Shown piece after piece: positions 58,156-64,000 of a stretch of DNA of 64,000 nt (position 1 is the stretch's first letter; each line of letters opens with the position of its first letter). The notes under the pieces are model-generated. The model worked only from the letters and a program-made list of their open reading frames with translations. It made no database searches and was not told the origin of the DNA. Origin of the DNA: Oncomelania hupensis (lineage: Eukaryota; Mollusca; Gastropoda; Littorinimorpha; Pomatiopsidae). Where the stretch lies: positions 88,747,800 through 88,811,799 of the forward strand of contig CM072513.1 in assembly GCA_036898135.1 (NCBI GenBank), written 5' to 3'. Made by a program: the position numbers and the translations under genes.

Positions 58156-58250
58156 GTTACCGTCGTCGTCGTCGCTACAATCATCATCATCATCATCAAC
58201 AACAACAACATCAACATCATCATCATCAACATCAACAAGAACAACAATAC
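57815..58250. repeat. (ATC)n with (GTC)n blocks
   Basis: Long ATC runs with GTC, TAT and AAC interruptions, partly repeated as a block (GTCGTCGTCGTATTC appears three times). The Ile, Ser and Met homopolymer frames are by-products. Confidence 0.95.
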
Positions 58251-58610
58251 CAAGAACACCAGAAAGCTATTACACTTCATCTGTGACGGGCAAAAGCTTA
58301 ATGAAACATGATGCAAGATCATTATTGTTCCACGAAAACATGAATTAGGTGCTTGTACATAGCAGACTGACACATGAGCAACACACAAAAGCAGAACACA
58401 ACGTAAAACAAAACAAGATGGCAAGCCGTTGCAACGTATTTCCAGACAGTCCGTAACATAACCAAAAACCGCTTTTTAAAAAGGTATAATTGGGCCTGTA
58501 CGTTCTCGGTTTTATCGTAAAATGAGCGAAATGAAAAGGCCCTCCGTAGTCCAATTCGAAGCGGTTGTTTATCTTCCGGTAAAATTGAGTTTTGCCTAAA
58601 TTTCGCTTTA
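58251..58610. other. no feature recognised
   Basis: Nothing recognised. Confidence 0.4.
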
Positions 58611-58616
58611 TTATTG

Positions 58617-59030
58617 TAGCCGAGCGGAGTATTTGACTTCCGTCTCTCGGCCACCACCTTGAGAACACTGTTATTTCATTTATCCGTCGTAAGAGAGATA
58701 TAAAAAATATTTGCCCTGCAAGGCGGAGAATCGTGTTGATAGTAAACTGGATTGCGGGCTACTAGTGCCACGACACTCTCTACAAGTTACTGCCACTGAC
58801 TGCACAAAATGCCTGCCGACAATGTAGTCGTGCTCACCACCAAAAGCAGGAGATGAATGGTCAAGGCGAGGAGAACATTATGTTGTGTGACTTGTCCTGC
58901 ATAACCCAATGGCCACACCAAAGGATTCTGCACAGCAGGAGCCATAAAGGCTAGACTAACCAACAAATGGAAGGTAGGCAATCTCTCCCAAGCGTGAACC
59001 AGTTGCCTCTCATTCCGCCACATATTCCAC
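58617..59030. repeat. dispersed repeat family D, copy 2
   Basis: The second copy of the 14112-14540 repeat in the same orientation, starting TGTAGCCGAGCGGAGTATTT, with small indels throughout. Confidence 0.7.
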
Positions 59031-59169
59031 AGCTCAAATAATATCCACATGGTTTTCCAGTTCGAAACAGGTATGTCTGGAACCGCCACTGACTACGCCC
59101 AGTCAGTTTTCATTCACTAACTTAACAGTGAAAAACTGCCTTGGATAGTTACCGCGATCCAGCTTCAAT

Positions 59170-59690
59170 CTGTTCCCTTTAAACTTTTTGTAGTTTATCG
59201 ATCAAAGATTTAGGACAGCCACTGAGTAGGGAGTTACAATAATCTAGACTAGAGAGAACAAAGGCACACACCAGAGTTTTGGTGGCATATTCTGTAAGAT
59301 ACTGATGGATTGAGGTGATTTGGCGAATGGCAGTGTATGCAGAACGACAAACATGTGACACATGGTTATCAAGGGACATGTCATCAGATATGATGTAACC
59401 GAGATTCCTGGCAGAGGATGAGAAAGTAATGTCAGAGTTGCCAACAGAAATAGAAGTAGGAAGGGTAGAGTGTGAAGACAATCTAGGATTATGGAATAAC
59501 AGCGCTTCTGTTTTTCATCATTCAATTTAAGTTTGTTGTGAGCCATCCAAGACCTTACATCAGAAATGCACTGTTGCACGCTCTGGACGGAAGAATGAAT
59601 GTCAGAAGGACGGGAAGAATTGTACAGCTGTGTATCGTCAGTGAACGACTGATTATCAATGGCATGATTATCAAGAAGTAACAGCAATGG
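59170..59690 (-). pseudogene. CR1-like LINE reverse transcriptase fragment
   Basis: The minus strand encodes QSFTDDTQLYNSSRP (the RT catalytic region, with FTDD in place of FADD), then SDVRSWMAHNKLKLNDEKQ. After a frame change near 59480 come FSSSARNLGYIISDDMSLDN, VSHVCRSAYTAIRQI and FVLSSLDYCNSLLSGCP. It covers only the middle-to-late RT and is truncated on both sides. Confidence 0.85.
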
Positions 59691-59998
59691 TTAGCGCTAG
59701 AAAGAGTAGCTAGCGATAACACATTTTTGTAATAGGCACGTAAAAACTACGGAATTTATTTATTTAAAAAGTTACTATACTTTCGAACGAGTTGCTTCTT
59801 GTTGCAAGCTAATTTTTTTTATCAGTAGGGCGACACTCACTGTGAATGGAAAACGGACCTGTCGAGGAGGGCAAAGTTGACCCTGTTAAAACATGGCACT
59901 TTGGACACTTCAACATGGCACGTTTTAACACTTCAACCAAATTTGAGATTCAGCGCAAAATACGTGTGTAGTAAATAAAGAACCTCAGTGATCTTGGC
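59691..59998. other. no feature recognised
   Basis: Nothing recognised. Confidence 0.4.
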
Positions 59999-60331
59999 CT
60001 TTGAGAAAATCATATCCTATTCTATCCTATCCCGTAACTCGGCGGTCGTAGGGGCACCACAGATGATCGTTTAACCAGCGTACTCCATCATTCCCTATCC
60101 TCAGCAACCCTGATTGTTTCGCTCAGTGTCAAATCAGTCCATTCTCGAATGTTGTTCTCCCACCTCTTTTTCGGTCTCCCTCTTCTTCTACCTCCTTGCA
60201 CTGTGCCTTGCAGGATGGTCTTTGCAAGACCTGATAATCTGGTGACGTGGCCATACTATCGGAGTTTCTGTTTTTTTTTACCACGGTGAGCAGGTCATCG
60301 TGTTGTCCAATGGCTTTGGCTTTGAGAAAAT
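59999..60331 (-). mobile_element. RTE LINE 3' end with 12-bp TSD
   Basis: The minus-strand last ~300 bp of the RTE element (60011-60319) has a short (TAGGA)n-type tail. CTTTGAGAAAAT occurs at both edges (59999-60010 and 60320-60331) as the target-site duplication. It is severely 5'-truncated and frameshifted. Confidence 0.88.
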
Positions 60332-60713
60332 GCACATATGAATTATGTTAAAAAACTGAGAAGTAGTTACAGTATTTTGTATAACAAAAATTAATTTACA
60401 TTGGTTGAGACACCTTTCAGATAATACTAAAGCCGCGTTTTGAACAGAAAAGTCACACTCCTACCGACCGAGCGACGGACATATCGACTGACAGGCCAAC
60501 GGACCGACATTAAATGATTGGCCATGAGTTTAAGTACCTGTATTCCAAACAGCCAAAATCGGTTCAGCAGTTGCGGGGGTATAAAGCAAAACCTGTTGCT
60601 TGTTTTATTAACGTCTTTTTTCATCAAGATGATAAAGACCATACATACAGATTCACGCATTTAAACAGACATACATGAAGATATAAATACACACAGGTAC
60701 TATTACTATCTCT

Positions 60714-61270
60714 CTAACATAACAATAACAATGTCAGTTCAATAAAACGAGCGACTGGAGACTTGATTAAAGCATTTGCCAATCCCACACTTAATTCATT
60801 GCTAATGTTTGTAACTGATGTTATAGTATTTACTTCAAAGGGCAAAAGAGAATGAATCTGAATACAATCAAATAATAGATGTTTTAAAGTTAAAGGTTCA
60901 TCACAAATGCACTTTACATTTTTACAATATTTGGTTTTCATTGAATTTAATAATATTCTGTTTGCTGTAGATGAAACTGATCTGGGGAATCCACGAAGAT
61001 TTTTATAGTTTGTATAGAACTGAAGTTTCTTTACAATATCATTTTCAATATTGTTTTGAATTTCTTTGGAAGACAGACTAATTTAACCGATAGGGAATTA
61101 ATATTTTTGCAGCATGATCAGCCCAATCATTATACAGAAATCCACAATGCGATGGATTTTAGCAAAAGGTCACTTCAGAACCACTAATTATCAATCCATG
61201 AATAAAAAATAATCTCTTTTGGTTCACAGGTAAGTTCACAGGCAAAACCTGTTTAGCAAGGAATTGACCA
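60714..61270 (-). pseudogene. I-type LINE C-terminal (RNase H) relic
   Basis: The minus-strand translation contains NPSHCGFLYNDWADHAAK, the conserved end of the RNase H domain in I/Nimb/R1-type LINE proteins (usual form VPSHCGIxGNExADxAAK). Downstream is KTKYCKNVKCICDEPLTLKH followed by LLFDC, the cysteine-rich C-terminal signature. Stop codons break the frame. The sequence from about 60340 to 60710 may be its 3' UTR. Confidence 0.7.
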
Positions 61271-61426
61271 CAATTTGGCCCTTTCTGCTTTTCGACTATT
61301 TGAAAGTATTCCTAGATATTTTCAGATAATACCAAAAACGAACACTAAACGACAGCTATACACGCTTACATCTAAACACAGACTGACAGACAAGATTATT
61401 TATAGTCTCTTTGCCAAACCTCTCTT

Positions 61427-61642
61427 TCACACACACACACAAACACACACAAACACACCCACACATGCATGCACACACACAACACACACACACGCACACT
61501 CGAACACAAAACACTCACACACACACACACACAGCCAAACCAACACGCACACAAGCACACTCTCGAAAACACACACACACGCACGCACAAACATATATAT
61601 ACACACACACACCTACATACAGCTCCCCTCTCCAATTCCCTT

Positions 61643-61690
<48 letters not shown>

Positions 61691-61700
61691 CACACGCCAA
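61427..61700. repeat. (CA)n-rich microsatellite
   Basis: CA runs with CAAA and CGCA interruptions. His/Thr- and Cys/Val-rich frames here are by-products. Confidence 0.95.
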
Positions 61701-61889
61701 ATATCGATCGAGGTCTAGGTGAATGAATCCCTGTAGAGTTTCCGGACGGGAGGAAAAAACCAACCGTACACCGGTAGACTGGAAACCACGGCGAGTGACA
61801 GACATTCATCAAGTCCAAACTCTTCGGTGGCGAAGGACAAAGATCCAAAGTGCATTCCATTGTGCAGAGCCCAGTAACAATAGACCCAC

Positions 61890-62010
61890 CCTCACAAGGA
61901 CATGAGCATCAGGATCTTTCAAGTTTGTGCGACGGAACGCTTGCGTGTGCAGACTGGACTTCGATTTATGCTCTCATCCGAAGGCGTAAGGGGCAAAATG
62001 TCTCCGGGTC
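61890..62010 (-). mobile_element. SINE-A, short partial copy
   Basis: Plus-strand CCACCCTCACAAGGACATGA, GCATCAGGATCTTTCAAG and ATTTATGCTCTCATCCGAAG match the middle of SINE-A. Confidence 0.65.
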
Positions 62011-62169
62011 ATGCCATTTGTTTTCCTTTGGGCACTCCAGGGAGTCAGTCGCCAAGCTTCCAGCCACTGCCTGTCCACACTGCAATGGTATCGCTTGAAA
62101 CTACCACATCAAAGCTCTCCAACACACTCTAATAGAGAAGCGAATAACCGCCCCCCCCCCTTTTTTTCC

Positions 62170-62345
62170 TTAGGGGGATAGATCGTCCAGCGTCCAGGTT
62201 CGAATCCCGCGGTGGACATGATAAAAGTGGGCGTTGTTTTACTGTCCGTATTTGCAGTATGATTGCTCTGGTGGTTCAGTGCTGATTTAGGTCCCTACTC
62301 CTTTGCTTCTCTGGGACGGTTATCCCCGTCTGCCGTATCGCCAAT
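62170..62345 (+). mobile_element. SINE-C, copy 2 (head truncated)
   Basis: CCAGGTTCGAATCCCGCGG (box B), TGGTTCAGTGCTGATTTAGG, TCTCTGGGACGGTTATCC and ATCGCCAATGGTGGATGTAG. Box A is lost or disrupted. The 3' end runs straight into the 26-bp array. Confidence 0.8.
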
Positions 62346-62735
62346 GGTGGATGTAGACTTTAAACCTCGCAGGTGGGTGTAGACGTTAAACCTCAAAGGT
62401 GGGTTTAGACGTTAAACCTCAATAGTGGGTGTAGATGTTAAACCTCAAGGGTGGGTGTAGACGTTAAACCTCAAGGGTGGGTGTAGACGTTAAACCTCAA
62501 GGGTGGGTGTAGGCGTTAAACCTCGCAGGTGGGTGTAGACGTTAAACCTCAATGGTGGGTGTAGACGTTAAACCTCAAGGGTGGGTGTAGACGTTAAACC
62601 TCAATGGTGGGTGTAGACGTTAAACCTCAAGGGTGGGTGTAGGCGTTAAACCTCAAGGGTGGGTGTAGGCGTTAAACCTCAAGGGTGGGTGTAGACGTTA
62701 AACCTCAAGGTTGGGTGTAGACGTTACACTTCAAT
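62344..62735. repeat. 26-bp minisatellite grown from the SINE-C 3' end
   Basis: About 15 units containing GTGGGTGTAGACGTTAAACC and TCAAGG. The first unit (GTGGATGTAGACTTTAAACC) is continuous with the SINE-C 3' terminus (compare GGCGGGTGTGGGGGTAAACT in copy 1). Confidence 0.93.
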
Positions 62736-63290
62736 GTTCGTTCATCCAGTGCCAATAGCCAGGCGACCTTTTTTTTTAGGGTTGGACACGGCTTTTAGAT
62801 TGAAAACTTCACACATGTTACACACAAAAATGCAATCAATAGTTAACGTTAATTAGACATCGAATAATAATTCCCTCCGCCATTTTGGTCTCGACCCCAT
62901 TCAGGCTTTAAAATCCAAAAGCCAGAGATGTGTGAGCAGCTTTTGTTTGTCGCTGTTAATCTTTGCTGGGTGAAGGGAGAACCAATGTATTTGCGGACAT
63001 CGAAGTCGCCTCTAAGTCTACAAAAGACCATTTGTTTACCACTGTTTTTCAGAGCCCTGCGGTCTTCAGGAACTACTAACAGCACCTGCCTAAGTTTTTT
63101 TTGTGCGGGGTGGATGGGGGAACGGAAGCTAATGGGAGGGGCTAAGGAAGATGGGGGGTGGATGAATTAGGAAAGGAGATGGGGCGGTTAAACTACCCTG
63201 GATTTGATTGGGAATGGAAATGCTGTTCACTTTAAGCGCAAGCTATGTAACAATGTACAATGAAGAATTGACGTATGAAGGCAAACTCGT
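62736..63290. other. no gene recognised
   Basis: Nothing recognised. Confidence 0.4.
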
Positions 63291-63294
63291 AGTA

Positions 63295-63580
63295 CAGTTG
63301 CCTATCCTATCCTATCCTATCCTATAACTCGGAGGTCGTAGGGGCACCACAGATGATCGTTTAACCAACGTACTCCATCTTTCCTTGTCCTCAGCAACCC
63401 TGATTGTTTCGCTCAGTGCCAAACCAGTCCAATCTCGAATGTTGTCCTCCCACCTCTTTTTCGGTCTCCCTCTTCTTCTTCCTCCTTGCACTGTGCCTTG
63501 CAGGATGGTCTTTGCAAGACCTGATGATCTGGTGAGGTGGCCATACCATCGGAGTTTCCGTTTTTTCACAGTTCAGTTGC
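63295..63580 (-). mobile_element. RTE LINE 3' end with short TSD
   Basis: The minus-strand last ~270 bp of the RTE frame (RRRGRPKKRWEDNIRDWTG; ending RPPSYRIG with its stop codon in the tail repeat) plus a (TAGGA)4 tail. CAGTTGC flanks it at 63295-63301 and 63574-63580, a probable 7-bp TSD (9 bp with one mismatch). The frame in this short piece is intact. Confidence 0.85.
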
Positions 63581-64000
63581 AGAGACATATAAGTTATTAG
63601 GCCTATTCAAGGGAACTGTTTGGTGTCAGTTGCAAAGCACATCATGGCTGTTACACAGAAAACGGTTAAAACTGACAGAAGTTATAGTTGAGGTAAGCTA
63701 CAATGTTACAGAGCCAACTTCCGTCCAGTGATCATGATAAACGGGAGAAGATTTTTTCTTCTTTTTTGTTTTATAAAAACACAATTTAACAGAAACTGAA
63801 CCGGCTTGAAAATAGACTCCGCATATTTAGCCTATTACTTTTGGCTGTTTTGCACGAATCGCTGTTGGAATGGTTGGAGTGGCCTTTCTTTGAGGAGAAA
63901 TCTTCTAGTTCGTTCATAAAGGATAAATTTGAAAAACGTGGCGACTCCGAGATTTTGGCGGAGAGGTCTTTACACACCTTGTATTATCAGTAGTAGGCTC
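63581..64000. other. no feature recognised
   Basis: Nothing recognised up to the window edge. Confidence 0.4.

Noticed and set aside
57736..58424. Poly-Ile, poly-Ser and poly-Met frames
   Set aside because: Products of (ATC)n.

Overview
This is a stretch of eukaryotic (animal) nuclear DNA with no host protein-coding gene, rRNA gene or true tRNA gene that I can recognise. It is a repeat desert made of transposable elements, satellites and microsatellites. The mixture (RTE-, CR1- and I-type non-LTR retrotransposons, tRNA- and 5S-derived SINEs with simple-repeat tails, a Ty3-type LTR element with integrase ahead of reverse transcriptase, pogo-like DNA elements and abundant (CA)n, (AAT)n, (GAA)n and (GATA)n) suggests a lophotrochozoan, most likely a gastropod mollusc. 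That assignment is inference and cannot be proved from this window.

Layout. 0-5.5 kb: a 28-bp minisatellite, a 5'-truncated RTE-type LINE with an 11-bp target-site duplication (TSD), a MITE with telomere-like sequence inside, and a SINE whose head resembles 5S rRNA. 5.8-13.3 kb: one continuous purine-rich 21/23-bp satellite of over 300 units, with higher-order structure near its right end. 13.8-20 kb: microsatellites, SINE fragments and a 45-bp minisatellite. 20.3-21.4 kb and 34.8-35.6 kb: two inverted copies of an unusual foldback element built of nested palindromes. 26.0-33.9 kb: a complete 6.6-kb LTR retrotransposon (637-bp LTRs that look identical, 5-bp TSD) inserted in an older CR1-like LINE. 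36-38 kb: tRNA-derived SINEs. 40-48 kb: more SINE and LINE 3' ends, 43-bp and 60-bp tandem arrays (the latter a multimer of the 5S rRNA internal promoter) and (AGT)n blocks. 49-54 kb: a 42-bp minisatellite, compound (TA/TC/GA) repeats and a perfect 1,011-bp (GATA)n. 54-64 kb: a pogo/Tigger-like non-autonomous transposon, MITEs, (ATC)n, relics of CR1 and I-type LINEs, two more RTE 3' ends with TSDs, and a SINE whose 3' end has expanded into a 26-bp minisatellite.

How the parts relate. Several short families carry the same 3' ends as longer retrotransposon-like sequences, as expected if SINEs borrow LINE machinery. Three element types carry internal runs of the telomere-like CCCTAA/TTAGGG motif, and some sit inside or beside (CA)n tracts. 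Every very long open reading frame in the window apart from the retrotransposon ones is a by-product of a tandem repeat.
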